A stretch of 6,066 bases of DNA, taken from NCBI GenBank assembly GCA_938091715.1, contig CALKMT010000124.1, forward strand, positions 1 through 6,066, read 5' to 3'. Source of the DNA: an uncultured Litorivicinus sp. (GTDB taxonomy: Bacteria > Pseudomonadota > Gammaproteobacteria > Pseudomonadales > Litorivicinaceae). Below, piece by piece: positions 5,826 through 6,066 of this stretch. The notes beneath the pieces were generated by a model. That model was not told the DNA's origin and did not search any database. It saw only the letters and a program-made list of their open reading frames with translations. Each line of letters starts with the position of its first letter. Position 1 is the first letter of the stretch. The position numbers and the translations under genes are program-made.

Positions 5826-6066
5826 GATCCTGCAAACCAGCCCCTTGCATAGTATTCAAGACCAGGGTCGCTTTGGCTTTGCCGGCATTGGCATTGGTAA
5901 CGCCGGCGCCTGGGACATGCGGGCGCATCAGTGGGTGCAATGGTGCCTGGGACACACCGGGCATCAGCCATCGATTGAGTTAATTGGCGGTGGGTTTCGG
6001 GCTCGGTTTCTGGCGGACGGCTGGTTTTCACTGACCGGTGCGGATTGCCACGGACGCTTGGATGAT
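5818..6066 (+). CDS. pxpC: 5-oxoprolinase subunit PxpC (KipA family), N-terminal part, runs off the window
   Basis: Starting at ATG 5818, the frame stays open to the last base, giving 83 residues of a protein usually about 300 long. It starts MIEILQTSPLHSIQDQGR, the standard PxpC opening, with the pattern QDxGRxG (14-20), Gly23, Gly30 and Asp33 of the family, then PSIELIGGGFRARF (51-64) and SLTGAD (71-76). It forms the 5-oxoprolinase complex with PxpB and PxpA; databases often name it biotin-dependent carboxyltransferase or allophanate hydrolase subunit 2. It overlaps pxpB by 8 nt, with GAGG at 5805-5808 nine bases before the ATG. pxpA would be expected downstream but is outside the window. 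Confidence 0.93.
   Translation, partial: MIEILQTSPLHSIQDQGRFGFAGIGIGNAGAWDMRAHQWVQWCLGHTGHQPSIELIGGGFRARFLADGWFSLTGADCHGRLDD

Noticed and set aside
5497..5964. 155-residue open frame on the - strand across the pxpB/pxpC junction
   Set aside because: The Arg- and Pro-rich composition is typical of a shadow frame, and both + strand genes here have clear family motifs.
1..6066. Mobile element, CRISPR array, tRNA or novel defence system
   Set aside because: No transposase or integrase motifs, regular repeats with spacers, cloverleaf structures or unknown genes were seen; all genes belong to known metabolic or transport families.

Overview
This window most likely comes from a free-living proteobacterium, probably a gammaproteobacterium. 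The reasons are a moderately high GC content (about 60% by eye), tightly packed genes with 1-32 nt overlaps, and the families present. The genus cannot be named from the sequence. I see no mobile element, tRNA, rRNA or CRISPR array, and every gene looks intact except the two cut by the window edges.

Left block (1-1741, + strand): the C-terminal part of a glyceraldehyde-3-phosphate dehydrogenase overlaps a complete MFS exporter that matches ArsJ. This is the known two-gene arsenate resistance pair. The GAPDH makes 1-arseno-3-phosphoglycerate from glyceraldehyde-3-phosphate and arsenate, and ArsJ exports it.

Centre block (4222 down to 1710, - strand): a PfkB-family sugar kinase, most likely fructokinase, overlaps phosphoglucose isomerase by an ATGA junction. 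Together they would convert fructose to fructose-6-phosphate and interconvert it with glucose-6-phosphate. The 3' end of pgi overlaps the 3' end of arsJ by 32 bp, so the two converging operons have no spacer between them.

Divergent spacer (4223-4368): the only real intergenic region. It holds a perfect 6-4-6 palindrome, a 13-bp near-palindrome and a 12-bp direct repeat that brackets the near-palindrome. This is a plausible operator/promoter region for one or both flanking operons, but no convincing sigma-70 promoter can be assigned by eye.

Right block (4369-6066, + strand): a periplasmic TupA-type tungstate-binding protein overlaps pxpB by 1 nt, and pxpB overlaps the start of pxpC by 8 nt; pxpC runs off the window. 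PxpB and PxpC are subunits of the prokaryotic 5-oxoprolinase. A tungstate-binding protein translated in apparent coupling with 5-oxoprolinase, with no tupB or tupC beside it in the window, is the least expected arrangement here. No gene is of an unknown family; the interest lies in the gene order and the divergent spacer.
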